From the NCBI GenBank assembly GCA_029550525.1, contig JAKPHF010000027.1, forward strand, positions 47,839 through 111,838: a DNA stretch of 64,000 bases, given 5' to 3'. The DNA comes from Planctomycetota bacterium. GTDB taxonomy: Bacteria > Planctomycetota > Phycisphaerae > UBA1845 > PWPN01. The notes below the pieces were generated by a model that searched no databases, was not told the origin of the DNA, and was given only the letters and a program-made list of their open reading frames with translations. A program made the position numbers and the translations under genes. Positions 29,321 to 38,500 of the stretch are shown here, one piece after another (position 1 is the first letter of the stretch; the number at the start of each line of letters is the position of its first letter).

Positions 29321-29351
29321 GGAGACGGCGGACGCAAGGCCCGCCGCTCGC
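29321..29351. repeat. GGAGACGGCGG hairpin repeat, diverged copy
   Basis: GGAGACGGCGGACGCAAGGC then CCGCCGCTCGC; matches 53964-53994 except in the loop. Confidence 0.65.
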
Positions 29352-29379
29352 GCGCGTGACATGGGTGCGTTCGGAGACC

Positions 29380-29422
29380 GATGGCTGATAACTGGTGGCT
29401 GATGGCTGATAGCTGATAGCTA
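29380..29422. repeat. Heptad tract (TGATAGC type)
   Basis: TGATAAC, TGGTGGC, TGATGGC, TGATAGC, TGATAGC at strict 7-bp spacing. Confidence 0.75.
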
Positions 29423-29511
29423 CGACGGCCCCGGACCCTAACATGGCCGGTGCTCACGTTTTTTTGTCGGTTCGTTCCTGCCGTTCGCATGTCGTAAATG
29501 GCTGACGCAGG

Positions 29512-29643
29512 CCGGGATAGCGAATCCCGGGTTCACTCACCTCCTTTGGGCTGTGTTAGGCCCGACACGGATTGTCGGCCCCGCGCGGCAAGCTATGGGC
29601 GTTGAGTCACGAACGCCCCCGCGGGGCAAGGAGGTAGCGAGTG
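29512..29643 (+). promoter_or_regulatory. Structured leader sequestering ribosome site and start codon (riboswitch-like)
   Basis: CACTCACCTCCTT (29534-29546) is complementary to AAGGAGGT (29628-29635) and to GAGTG (29639-29643), 13 pairs with only a 3-base bulge (AGC), so the Shine-Dalgarno and the GTG start are fully paired. Inside this closing stem are GGGC/GCCC (29548-29551 / 29560-29563), CGACA/TGTCG (about 29563-29577), an 8-bp stem 29578-29585 / 29620-29627 directly abutting the closing stem, and a 7-bp hairpin 29597-29603 / 29612-29618. A separate hairpin CCGGGAT/ATCCCGG (29512-29530) precedes it. The ligand or trigger is unknown. Confidence 0.55.
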
Positions 29644-30507
29644 CTGGACGTAGACATCAGAGGCGGCGAGCTGCATTTCGACGCGAGCGTGACCATCCGT
29701 TTCATGCGGACCCTCCGAATCCCGGATGACGGACGGGAGTGCCCGTTGCCCGCCGGCTTGGGCGAGTTTCCCATCTTTCACGTCGCGGACTATGCGGACC
29801 GAGTTCCGGCCAGTTGGCGAGGCCGCGGCGGCGTGTTCATCCCGATGTACCAGCGCGAGGCCATGTGGATCAGCTTCTCGGGACGGCGATGGAAACCCAA
29901 TGCGGTCAAGATCGGGATCGCAGGAATCAATGCGATATCCGGCGGCGAATGGAACGAGACTCTCTCGGCCCATCCGCAGGATTACGTCGTGGTGCCTGCT
30001 CAGTCCTGGGTAGCCGGCATCCATACGGGTGACGGCCTGCGGCAGTTCGTGGCCGCTCCGCTGAGGCGAGGCCATGCGTCGGCAGGGCATCCCGCCGGCG
30101 GGATGATCCGGATTGTCGTGTTCGAGCCCAAGCCCGGGCGATTCCCGGACAAGCCGCCGTCGTGGGAATATGACGATGAGGACTGGATGGTTGGCCCGGA
30201 CATGGACGATCCGGAACTGGGTGTCGGGTACGCGCGGCAGACGATCCATCCCGACGTGCACGGTGTGGATACATGGGATCTGAGCAATTCGGGCCACTTG
30301 AACGTGCACATCGTCAACACCCGGATGTTCAAGCGGATCACCGGCTGCCCGCCACCTCCGAGCCCGGTCACGGCCGAGGCGTACAAGCGGGCCGGCGTGC
30401 CCTGGTCCGCGCTGTATGAGGCGGATATGGATGACGTGCCTTCGCGTCCACGCTTGCGAAAGGCCAAGTCATTGAACGGGAGACAAACCGATTTCGTTCT
30501 GCCATAG
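29641..30507 (+). CDS. Conserved uncharacterised protein
   Basis: 288 residues from GTG 29641; AAGGAGG six bases upstream, but that site is predicted to be base-paired (see leader). No signal peptide or membrane helix. Characteristic stretches are MYQREAMWISFSG, NAVKIGIAGINAISGGEWNE, HPQDYVVVPAQSWVAGI, LRQFVAAPL and IRIVVFEPKPGRFPDKPP. I recall similar sequences as hypothetical proteins in several phyla but know no function and no named domain. It has its own leader and a strong terminator hairpin, so it is a single-gene unit with independent control. Confidence 0.75.
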   Translation: MLDVDIRGGELHFDASVTIRFMRTLRIPDDGRECPLPAGLGEFPIFHVADYADRVPASWRGRGGVFIPMYQREAMWISFSGRRWKPNAVKIGIAGINAISGGEWNETLSAHPQDYVVVPAQSWVAGIHTGDGLRQFVAAPLRRGHASAGHPAGGMIRIVVFEPKPGRFPDKPPSWEYDDEDWMVGPDMDDPELGVGYARQTIHPDVHGVDTWDLSNSGHLNVHIVNTRMFKRITGCPPPPSPVTAEAYKRAGVPWSALYEADMDDVPSRPRLRKAKSLNGRQTDFVLP

Positions 30508-30520
30508 CCGGACAGCAACC

Positions 30521-30566
30521 TGACCGCCGGCCGACCTCGCACCCGCGCGCTAGTGGCCGGCGGTCA
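30521..30566 (+). terminator. Terminator hairpin after the uncharacterised gene
   Basis: TGACCGCCGGCC (30521-30532) and its perfect complement (30555-30566) with a 22-base loop, then CCCTTGTTTGT. It lies 14 bases after the stop. Confidence 0.65.
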
Positions 30567-30601
30567 CCCTTGTTTGTCAAGCGCAGTGCCTCCGATTTTT
30601 T

Positions 30602-30636
30602 AGTGTCGTATTTGAGACACTTGGCGAAATGAGTGC
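30602..30636 (+). promoter_or_regulatory. AGTGTC palindrome abutting a sigma-54-like GG-N10-GC element
   Basis: AGTGTC (30602-30607) and GACACT (30616-30621) form an inverted repeat. TTGGCGAAATGAGTGCA follows directly, with GG at 30623-30624 and GC at 30635-30636. It lies between convergent gene ends and has no gene downstream on that strand. Confidence 0.3.
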
Positions 30637-30666
30637 ACACCAAACCGGTGCCGCAACACTCCGCCT

Positions 30667-30701
30667 TCCCCAGCCCCTAGCCCCCAGTCCCCTGCCCCTC
30701 A
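30667..30701. repeat. Heptad tract (CCCCAGY type) overlapping the radical SAM stop codon
   Basis: CCCAGCC, CCTAGCC, CCCAGTC, CCCTGCC phased at 7 bp. In the gene's sense the stop TGA opens the run. Confidence 0.75.
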
Positions 30702-31811
30702 TTCAAGCATGAACGGCAAGCTCATCTGTCCATCGCCGCGCGTGGATCGTCCCGCGGGATGGACGTCCCGTCCGGCCGAGGCGGGCAAGATGCCCGCCCC
30801 CCGAGAAGGTCTTTCGCACGGACCCGCGGCAGAACGGCAAACCGCGTCCGATTCGCAGGGCGGCTCGTTCAACCCGTGCTTGCGACAGGCGATCTCGAAC
30901 AGTTGTTCGATGGCTTGCCAATACTGCCCCTGGCCGGTCATCCGCGAGTTGAAGCGAGAATCGTTCAGTTCCCCGCCGCGGATGTCGCGAATGCGGCTGC
31001 GGACACGCTGCGAACGCAAGGGCATGGCCTCGTCCAGCCGCTCGAGGAAGACCGCTTCGACGCTGCCCGGCAAACGCAGGGGCGTGAACTGGGCGGTGGT
31101 CGCGCCGCATTCGGCCGCTCGGTCGAGCACGGCCGGGATCTCGGTGTCGTTCAAGCCCGGGATGACGGGGGCGAGCATCACGCCCACCGGCACGCCCGCC
31201 TCGGCGAGGATGCGCATGGCCTCGAAGCGGCGTTCGGGCGAGGGGGCTTGCGGTTCGATCAGCTTGCAGAGCTTTGCGTCGGCAAAGGCGATGCTCATGC
31301 ACACGTGGACGTGGCCTTCGGCGGCCATCGCCGCGAGCAACTCGACGTCTCGCCGGATCAGGTACGATTTGGTGACGATGCAGGCCGGATTGCGAAACTC
31401 GCGGCAGACCTCGAGGCATCGGCGGGTCAGTTCCCACACCGCTTCCAAGGGCTGGTAGCAATCGGTGACGCCGCTGAACGCCACTCGCTCCCGCTGCCAT
31501 CGTCGCGACGAAAACGCCTTGCGCAGCAGTTCCGGTGCGTTCTCTTTGACGATGAGTCGCGTTTCGAAATCGGTTCCCGCGCCGAAGCCGAGGTACTCGT
31601 GCGTGGGCCGGGCGTAACAGTAGGCACAGGCGTGCTGGCAGCCGCGATAGGGGTTGCAACTCCAGCGGAAGGACAGGTCGGGGCTGTCGTTTTCGCTCAG
31701 GATGGACCGGGCCCGCTCGACGTAGACCTCGGGCGCGGCGGCGGGCGGCTCTTCCAGCCACTCGTGGTACTGGGAGACGTACGGATTGGGCGGGTTGCTG
31801 ATCCGCTTCAT
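30699..31811 (-). CDS. Radical SAM protein, PA0069 family (SplB-like)
   Basis: 370 residues from ATG 31811 (MKRISNPPNPYVSQYHEWLEE); an upstream in-frame ATG at 31847 adds 12 residues. The SAM cluster motif is CQHACAYC in RWSCNPYRGCQHACAYCYARPTHEYLG; further family blocks are FSGVTDCYQPLE, NPACIVTKSYLIRRD, AGVPVGVMLAPVIPGLND and TPLRLPGSV. Substrate unknown for the family. The C-terminal ~30 residues (GAGILPASAGRDVHPAGRST) are encoded by an intergenic-type palindromic repeat, so the original C-terminus was probably replaced or extended. Confidence 0.88.
   Translation of the reverse strand: MKRISNPPNPYVSQYHEWLEEPPAAAPEVYVERARSILSENDSPDLSFRWSCNPYRGCQHACAYCYARPTHEYLGFGAGTDFETRLIVKENAPELLRKAFSSRRWQRERVAFSGVTDCYQPLEAVWELTRRCLEVCREFRNPACIVTKSYLIRRDVELLAAMAAEGHVHVCMSIAFADAKLCKLIEPQAPSPERRFEAMRILAEAGVPVGVMLAPVIPGLNDTEIPAVLDRAAECGATTAQFTPLRLPGSVEAVFLERLDEAMPLRSQRVRSRIRDIRGGELNDSRFNSRMTGQGQYWQAIEQLFEIACRKHGLNEPPCESDAVCRSAAGPCERPSRGAGILPASAGRDVHPAGRSTRGDGQMSLPFMLE
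30754..30802. repeat. GGCARGATRCC palindromic repeat inside a coding region
   Basis: GGGATGGACGTCCC followed by GCGGGCAAGATGCCCGC. Same core as 42484-42532 and related to 8884 and 18405. Confidence 0.7.
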
Positions 31812-32012
31812 GGCCGAGGCCCAAGATGGGGCTGCTGGGCCGGGCATTCTGTCCGCATCGCGCCGGACCGAACGCTCGCGCCTCAACTGCCGGCCGAACG
31901 CGGGCCGGCTCGCTAGAAGCATATTAGGTGTTTGTTAGGGCATGGTCAAGCAATAGCTTCGCCTGCGGACCGAACGTCATCCGCCGGCGTTGGCTCGAGA
32001 GGGGAAGAGACC

Positions 32013-32438
32013 TCAGTACCGATTGCGGTCGCGGTCGCGACTCCGACGGCTGCTCCGCTCGGACCGGCCGGCTGGCTCGTAACGGCCTGACCGGCTGCCG
32101 TAGCTGTCCTGCGATCTGGCGTATCGCCCTTTGCGCTCGCTGGTCGTGCTCGTCGAGCTGGCGCTGCTGTCGGTGTTCGTCCGGCGGCGGGTGATGAATC
32201 TGGGGACGCCGTTGGTTTCAGAAGCCGGCCGCGTGGTCGCCACCTTCACGTCCATGCCCCTTGGCGTGGAGACGAACGGCGGAATGGTAAAGCGGCGGAG
32301 CCAGGACTTGGGGCCGATCCAGTTCGGGTCGTCACTGACCGAGGCCGCCGGCCGCGTTGTCGGCGCGTCGGCCCAGATGGGGGTCAAACCGGCCAGTGCA
32401 ATCACGAACGATCCGGCGATCAGTCTCTTGCCGATCAT
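32013..32438 (-). CDS. Small exported Ser/Arg-rich protein, uncharacterised
   Basis: 141 residues from ATG 32438; a signal peptide (MIGKRLIAGSFVIALAGLTPIWA) is clear. The mature part has two TTRPA motifs common in Phycisphaerae exported proteins and a low-complexity tail rich in Ser, Arg and Tyr (RSERSSRRSRDRDRNRY). A weak GGAG lies about 14 bases before the ATG. No fold recognised. The tail could bind polyanions, an inference from charge alone. Stands alone between the radical SAM and rubredoxin-like genes. Confidence 0.65.
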   Translation of the reverse strand: MIGKRLIAGSFVIALAGLTPIWADAPTTRPAASVSDDPNWIGPKSWLRRFTIPPFVSTPRGMDVKVATTRPASETNGVPRFITRRRTNTDSSASSTSTTSERKGRYARSQDSYGSRSGRYEPAGRSERSSRRSRDRDRNRY

Positions 32439-32603
32439 GTCAGGGTTTCGCTCCGTGTGGTGTACTTTCCCGGTTTCCTGCGGGAGACTCAATCATACCG
32501 GCGATCCGGCCCCGTCTCCACTGTTTGTTTCCGGACTCACGCCCGCGACGCGTGCGAAGTCCGTGTGGTGCCTACCGATTCTCGGGCGGCGCGGCTGCGG
32601 GCA

Positions 32604-32945
32604 TCAGCCCCACTTGCCCTTGTTCATGTGTCCCTGGATTTCGGTCATGGACAGCTTCATCATATCGTAGCTGGCGGCCAGCGTCTTGCGGAACACGTCC
32701 ACGCAGCCGGGATCCAGTTCGTCGGCGATGCCTTCCTTGCAGAGCCCCTCGATCTCGCGGGCCAGGGCGATGACGCGGCAATGGAGCATGTTCGTTCGCC
32801 GGGATCGCTCGACCAGGTTCGCGGCCGCGTCGTCCAGCCGGGTAAACTTCGCCGCCGGCGCCCCGCACTTCGGGCAGACGGCCGGAGCCTCATCGCCGTC
32901 GGAAATGTAGCCGCACACGCACTTGTACTTCACTGCCGATTTCAT
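32604..32945 (-). CDS. Rubredoxin-like zinc-ribbon protein with helical tail
   Basis: 113 residues from ATG 32945; AAAGGGG five bases upstream. Residues 1-35 are a rubredoxin-type metal site: YKCVCGYISDGDEAPAVCPKC with two CxxC/CxC knuckles. Rubrerythrin-associated rubredoxin domains share the short spacing. The rest (about 40-113) is predicted helical with HCRVIALAREIEGLCKEG and YDMMKLSMTEIQGHM, lacking the ExxH di-iron motifs of rubrerythrin. Electron transfer or metal binding is plausible. No neighbouring oxidase. Confidence 0.75.
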   Translation of the reverse strand: MKSAVKYKCVCGYISDGDEAPAVCPKCGAPAAKFTRLDDAAANLVERSRRTNMLHCRVIALAREIEGLCKEGIADELDPGCVDVFRKTLAASYDMMKLSMTEIQGHMNKGKWG

Positions 32946-32984
32946 CGTGTCCCCTTTCAACAACTTCGCTTTCGTGATCAGACC

Positions 32985-33335
32985 TCAAGCCTGTCCGGCG
33001 TCGCTCGTCTCGACGAGCTCCGGTGAGGGCTTGTAGGGCAGATAGTCGCCTTGCTGTTTGATGAGCCGGTCGCCGACCTGGATGGTGCCGAAGAACTGAC
33101 GGACGCTGGCCATAGTGAGCTTGAGTTTTCCGTCGGTTCCCTCATCGGTTCGGTAGGAAACGACCACCCAGTCGTCGTCGCGCCGGTCTTCATCGCGCGT
33201 GATCGAGGGCCGCTTATGCCGGACGCCGGTCACCACGCCCTTCCACGCCGACTGACGTCGCTTGCGATCCTGGCGGCTCAACACAAAGCTGAAGGCGACG
33301 ATGGCGCCCAGCGCCCACAGGAATCTGGTCGGCAT
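32985..33335 (-). CDS. Small membrane-anchored protein, DUF7489-like
   Basis: 116 residues from ATG 33335; GGAG nine bases upstream. One N-terminal membrane segment (FLWALGAIVAFSFVLS) followed by a basic stop (RQDRKRRQ) and a small beta-rich domain: WKGVVTGVRHKRP, DDDWVVVSYRTDEG, KLKLTMASVRQFFGTIQVGDRLIKQQGDYLPY. The pattern resembles DUF7489 proteins; the function is unknown. The gap to the upstream PulE-like gene on the same strand is 241 bp, so it may be separate. Confidence 0.7.
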   Translation of the reverse strand: MPTRFLWALGAIVAFSFVLSRQDRKRRQSAWKGVVTGVRHKRPSITRDEDRRDDDWVVVSYRTDEGTDGKLKLTMASVRQFFGTIQVGDRLIKQQGDYLPYKPSPELVETSDAGQA

Positions 33336-33576
33336 GGTGTCACGCTCCGTTCGCCGGCTCAACCGCTCAGGGCCGATGCCCTCGCCGGCGCCTTCAATGT
33401 ATCTCGCCGGCGTGCCGGTGCCAAGCGGCCCGGGAGGCGTGAGCGGGCGCGGACGTGGAAGGCGCAAGGCGGGCGAATGACGTGGCGACATGGTGTCGCC
33501 CGCCTCCGCGAGCAAGCCGCGCCGCGGCAAAAGAGTGTGACAGGGCGAGCGAAGGAAGAAAGGAAGTACGACGCGC

Positions 33577-34845
33577 TCACGTCGCCGGCGCGGCGCCGCG
33601 TGCCGCCGGGTGTTGCTCTTCGGCGTCGGCCGTCTCTTCCCAGGGGACCGTCCGCAGGAGTTCTTCGACGGTGGTCTGGCCGAGGAACGCCGCCAGCTTG
33701 CCCATCTGCTGGATGGGGATCATGCCGCCGGCGATGGCCGCCTGGCGAAGGGCCGGGGTGCCCGCGCCGGTTTCGATGAGCCGCCGCAACGTCTCGTCGG
33801 CCACCATGATTTCGAACAAGCCCATCCGTCCGCGATAGCCGCTGTGATAGCACGCGTCGCATCCGCGGCCGATGGCCAGCGCGGGACGATCTTCAGGACC
33901 CAGCAAGCTCTTGACTTCATCGAGCGGCAGGACCGACTCAGTTTCGCTGATGCGCTGGGCGCAGGCCGTGCAGACTCGTCGCACGAGGTTCTGAGCGACC
34001 ACGCCGCGGAGCGACCGAGCCACGAAGTGCCGATGCACGCCGAGGTTCAGGAGCGACTCGACGGCCCCGACCGCACCCACCGCGTGCAGCGTGGCGAACA
34101 CCAACTGTCCGGTGACGGCAGCCTGGACCGCAGCCCGTGCCGTCTCGGCGTCGCGTACCTCACCGATCATGATCACGTCGGGGTCCTGCTGCAGCACCGT
34201 TCGCAGGAGCGTCGTGTAGTCCACGCCGAGCCGATAGTTCACCTGGGCCTGGTTGATGCCCGGCAAGTCGTATTCGATCGGGTTTTCGAGCGTGATGATC
34301 TTGCGGCTGCCGTCATTCAGCCGGTTCAGCATGGCGTAGAGCGTGGTGGTTTTGCCCGCGCCCGTGGTGCCGGTCACGAGCACCAGCCCGCTCGGAGAGG
34401 CGAGCAGTCCCATGACCCGATTGAGCTCGCGGCGGCGCATGCCCAGTTGTTCCAGCTCGAGCAGCGAGATGGTCGCGTCGAGCACCCGGACGACCAAGTC
34501 CTGGCCGTGGTTGGTGGGCAGCGCGGAGATTCGCAGATCGACGGTCCGGTCGAGTACGGGCACGCGGGCTCGGCCGCTCTGCGGACGGCGGCGCTCGCCA
34601 AGGTCCATTTCGCCCATCACCTTGACGTGATTGATGAGCCTCCAGCCGGCCTCCATGGGGAACAGCACACCCTGTTCGCGAAGCACGCCATCGACTCGCA
34701 GTGCCACATGAACGCCATCAATTTGGCAGGCCATATGGATGTCGCTGGCATGGCTGGCTACGGCCGCTTCGACCAGTTGGTTCCAGATTTCCGGGGCAGG
34801 CACTTCCGCAGTGGCCAGTTGATCGATGTCGATGAGTTTCTTCAT
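33577..34845 (-). CDS. PilB/GspE/PulE-type secretion ATPase, orphan
   Basis: 422 residues. AAA-type hexameric ATPase: N-terminal SHASDIHMACQIDGVHVALRVDG, Walker A TGTTGAGKTTT, Asp box ENPIEYDLPGINQAQVN, Walker B PDVIMIGEVRDAETA, His box LVFATLHAVGA, and Zn site CTACAQ plus CDACYHSGYRGRMGLFEI. It drives pilus or type II secretion assembly in known systems, yet no pilin, platform protein or secretin gene is in the window. The N-terminal MshEN-type domain of full-length PilB/GspE is missing; the protein begins just before the SASDIH region, closer to short PilT-like forms but with the GspE Cys cluster. Located 73 bp downstream of a STAS gene. Confidence 0.92.
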   Translation of the reverse strand: MKKLIDIDQLATAEVPAPEIWNQLVEAAVASHASDIHMACQIDGVHVALRVDGVLREQGVLFPMEAGWRLINHVKVMGEMDLGERRRPQSGRARVPVLDRTVDLRISALPTNHGQDLVVRVLDATISLLELEQLGMRRRELNRVMGLLASPSGLVLVTGTTGAGKTTTLYAMLNRLNDGSRKIITLENPIEYDLPGINQAQVNYRLGVDYTTLLRTVLQQDPDVIMIGEVRDAETARAAVQAAVTGQLVFATLHAVGAVGAVESLLNLGVHRHFVARSLRGVVAQNLVRRVCTACAQRISETESVLPLDEVKSLLGPEDRPALAIGRGCDACYHSGYRGRMGLFEIMVADETLRRLIETGAGTPALRQAAIAGGMIPIQQMGKLAAFLGQTTVEELLRTVPWEETADAEEQHPAARGAAPAT

Positions 34846-34918
34846 CTTCGTTCACACCCAAAAAACACAAACGTCATAATCCCAGGACCGCGGGTCGGCT
34901 TTCTTGGTTGGGATCGAA

Positions 34919-35266
34919 TCACGCCGGGCTGAACAAGGCCATCGCCTCCTCGACGGTGGCGACGATCTTGACGTGTCGCTCCAGCCCGACCGTTTTAAAC
35001 AGTTGATTCACGGCGGGGGAGGGCGCCGCCAGAATCAGTTCGCCGCCGCGTTCGATGACCAGTTTTCGGAGCTGTAGTAGACTGCCCAGACCGGCGCTGG
35101 TGATCAGCTCGACCGACTCCAGGATGATCAGCACGCGGGGCGACTCACAGTCCGCCAGAACCTCGACGGTTGGTTTGACCAGTTCGTCCTGAGCGTCCCA
35201 GCCCATCTGACCCGAGCAGGTCAGCGTCAGGACACCTTCCTCAGTCCACCCCAGCTCCACTTTCAT
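34919..35266 (-). CDS. STAS-domain anti-anti-sigma-factor-like protein
   Basis: 115 residues; GGAG six bases before ATG. Single STAS domain (VLTLTCSGQM; VLIILESVELITSAGLGSLLQLRKL). The likely phospho-acceptor is S57 in ITSAGLG. Typical members bind anti-sigma kinases in their dephosphorylated state. No kinase, phosphatase or sigma factor lies nearby. Upstream of the PulE-type ATPase on the same strand with a short gap, so co-transcription and a link to secretion control are possible. Confidence 0.88.
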   Translation of the reverse strand: MKVELGWTEEGVLTLTCSGQMGWDAQDELVKPTVEVLADCESPRVLIILESVELITSAGLGSLLQLRKLVIERGGELILAAPSPAVNQLFKTVGLERHVKIVATVEEAMALFSPA

Positions 35267-35492
35267 GTTGATCTCCGCCCCAGAGCCGAACGCACGGTGC
35301 CTGGCGCGACGTTCAATTCCGGACGTCGTGTCGCGGCAAGCGCTTGCCTGGTCTCAAGCTCATGTCTGGTCTGTTGTTGCGATGGTTCCGGGAGGTCCTT
35401 GGGGCCTCACGATCCGTCGCCGCCGCTTTGTGCGCGCTGCCGAGGGCTGCGCCGACACATGGCCGGTTCTTTCCTTTGTCGGCTGATTTGCC
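35267..35492. other. Divergent spacer before the TPR protein
   Basis: Contains the STAS ribosome site at one end. The remainder shows no gene or strong repeat. Confidence 0.4.
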
Positions 35493-35521
35493 TTGCTTTA
35501 ATTGTGAAAATGGCGTAATAT
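35493..35521 (+). promoter_or_regulatory. Promoter of the low-complexity TPR protein
   Basis: TTGCTT, 17-bp spacer, TAATAT; about 75 bp upstream of the ATG, in an AT-rich stretch. Confidence 0.55.
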
Positions 35522-35595
35522 TTAACCGTCTGAAAAGAATTGCCGCGTAGCCTCGCTATCGTTACCGTCTTTCGAATCGACAGCGAGGTCGGTCT

Positions 35596-38500
35596 ATGTT
35601 CTCACCCCAACTGGCCGTTCGGATTCTCGGTCTGGCGATGGCGGTGTTCGCATTGGTGGTGCCCACGGACGCGTGGGCCCAGCGTGCGTCTGTCTCTCGC
35701 TCGCCCGGCGGGAGTAGTTCGCGCTCATCCGGCCCTCGTGCGTCATTCGGAAGCCGTGGCGGCGGGACTCCGTCATTTAGTCGCTCGAGCCCGTCGCTGC
35801 CCTCGATGGGTTCGCGGTCGAGCCGGTCGGTGAGCCCGCCGAGCTTCAGCACGCCCTCGTTCAGCGCGCCTTCCCGGTCTTCGACGCCTTCGATCTCGCC
35901 GCGACCGTCGATCACCTCGCGTTCCGAACACTTGGCGCCGTCGGTGGTGCGGACGCCGTCGGTCTCGTCGTCGTCGCGTCAGCCCAGTTCGGTGAGCCGG
36001 CCACCTTCGGTGAGCTCAACTCCCCGGTCATTTGATCGACCTTCGTTTACGCCTTCGCCGCAGACGATTCAGCGGCCGTCCTACACGCCCACTCAGCGTT
36101 CGACCGAGCGGCCGTCGTTCACACCGGTGAGCCCCAGCCGTTCGAGTTCGCCTTCGTTTACCCGGCCGGACGGGCAGATCGTGCGGCCGCAGGGCTCGGG
36201 TGAGTCGCGCTTCAGCGCAGCCGATCGGACGCCGTCGATCTCCCGCTCGACGGCCACGCCTTCGGCTCGCAGCACGGGTACGCCGAGCGTGTCTGGCCGA
36301 TCCACCGATGTTCAGCGCACTCCGTCCAGTCCCTCGATCAGCCGGTCGCCGTCGCTGGCCGACGAGTTCCGGCGCGGGGCGGGCGACACTTCGCGGACCA
36401 GTCCCGGCACGATTTCGCGGACGCCCGGCACGGCGAGCATCCCTCGTAACAGTGCGCCTTCGATCGATCGGACGCCCTCCGACGCCTCGCGTGCACCATC
36501 TTCGATTTGGCGGACACCGTCGACCGGCGTGACCCGCCCGGACAGCACGGCCCGGACTTCGCCCGGGACGATCGCCAGGCCGAGCACGCCGTCGATCAGT
36601 CGTTCGCCCTCCGCGTCCACGCTGGATCGCAGTCCGAGCCTGCCGAGCGCACGGCAGCCGGGCCAGGGCGACGCTGCCACTCGCCTGACGCCGGGCACGG
36701 GCAGCCGGCTCAGTCCGAATATCAGCCGCACGCCGTCGGGCGGCATTTCGCAGCCGAGCGGCCGGACGCTCTCGCCGGAGCGAGCCATCGGCGGCACGAG
36801 CCCGAGCATCAACCGCTCGACGGCCGGCATCTCGCGCGGGCCCGGCAGCGCCGATGTGAGCCGCAACGCGGGGGCCCTGCGACCTGTAGGCGTCACGAGG
36901 CCGGGCTATAGCCCGTCGATTTCACGCTATCCGTCGATTGTCTCTCGCTATCCGTCGCTTTCTCGGGCCCCCTCGATTTCGCGGTATCCTTCGATTGCCC
37001 GCTATCCATCCATCGCGCGATACCCGTCGATTGCACGGTATCCGTCTATCGCTCGATACCCGTCCATTGCCCCTTACACCCGCGGCTACTGTGGGCCGCG
37101 GTTCGGCGTGCCGGGCTACGCGAGCTGCTTCACGCGGTTCACGCCGTACGTCTACCGGCCGGCCTATTACACGGGAGTCTGGGGCCATTATCACGGTCAT
37201 CATCACGGGTTCAGCTTCGGGTTCGGCTTCTACCGCGGCTGCTATGCGTATCCGACGTATCCGTTGGTTTATTACCCCACGTACTACGCACCGCTGTACC
37301 CGGTATACCCCGTGTATCCGACGTACTACGTGTCGAGCGTGTTGGTGACCACGCCAACGTACACGTACGTGCCCGAGCCGGTGGTGGAGTATACGGACGC
37401 GGCAGTGGTGACCACCGAGTATGCCACGACCAGCGCGTATGTGGCCCAGGGCGGCCAGGTCGAAGCGCCCGTAGTGACGTACGGCCACGAGTATGACGCG
37501 GGCTACGCTCAACAGACGCCGCAGTACCAGGGTGAGCCGCAGCAGCAAGCGCAGCCTTCGCAGCAGTATGTCGAGGCGCCTCCTGCCCAGGCTCAGCCGT
37601 CGCCCAACGTGTATGTCGAGAACCACGTGCACGTGCAGGGGCAAACGACGCTTCCGCAGTCCGGCGAGGCTCAGCCCGCGCCGGTTCCGGCAGGGCCGTC
37701 CGGGGTCGAAGCACGGTCACTGCCGGCCGAGCCGCAACAGGTGATGCCCGCGCAACCGGCCGTTCCAGGCTGGCCGGTCCAACCTCCGGCGGAAGCGCCG
37801 GCGGTCGGCGAGCCGGCTCCGGCTCCCGCTGTGCCGCAGACTGTCGAACCGCAAACGGCCGATCAGCAACCGGCTGAGCAGCAGGGGCTTGAACCGCAGG
37901 CTGGCGAACCTCAGGCTGCCGCGCCCGCCGGCGGCGAGCGGCCGGGCGAGCCGGGAGCTGAGCAGGGTGAAGAACTGCCGCCTCTGACGCCCGAGCAGAT
38001 CAAGGAATTGCAGGATCTGATGGTCGGCGGCACGAACGACTTCAGCGAAGGCCGCTACGCCGAGGCCGCGGACAAGTTCGAGAAGGTCGTGCAGGTCGAT
38101 CCGTACAACATCGACGCCGCACTGGCCAACGGCATCGCCCGGTTCGCCAAGGGCGAGTACTCACACGCGGCCGACTGCATCCGTCTGGGCGTGAGCCTCT
38201 TCCCGCCCATCGTCGATTCCGTATTCGACGTGCGGGAGCGGTATTCCAAGCCCGCGGACTTCGTGAACCAGTTGCGGGCCCTCGAGGATCATCTCGATCG
38301 CAATCCGCAGGACGCCGACGCCCTGGTCGTGCTGGGCTTCGTCCGGCACTTCAGCAAGCAGCGTGATCTGGGCGAGCAGACGTTCCGGCAGCTCAAGAAG
38401 CTCTCGCCGGACGATGCCGAGCTGGCCGACGTGTTCCTGAACGCTCCGCCGCCGCAGGCCGTGAGCATTTCGACCACGCAGCCGGCTGCGGGCGGCGAGC

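Noticed and set aside
29535..29547. Fragment of 16S rRNA 3' end (CACCTCCTTT)
   Set aside because: Only ten bases match the anti-Shine-Dalgarno tail and no other rRNA sequence surrounds them; pairing with the downstream ribosome site explains it better.
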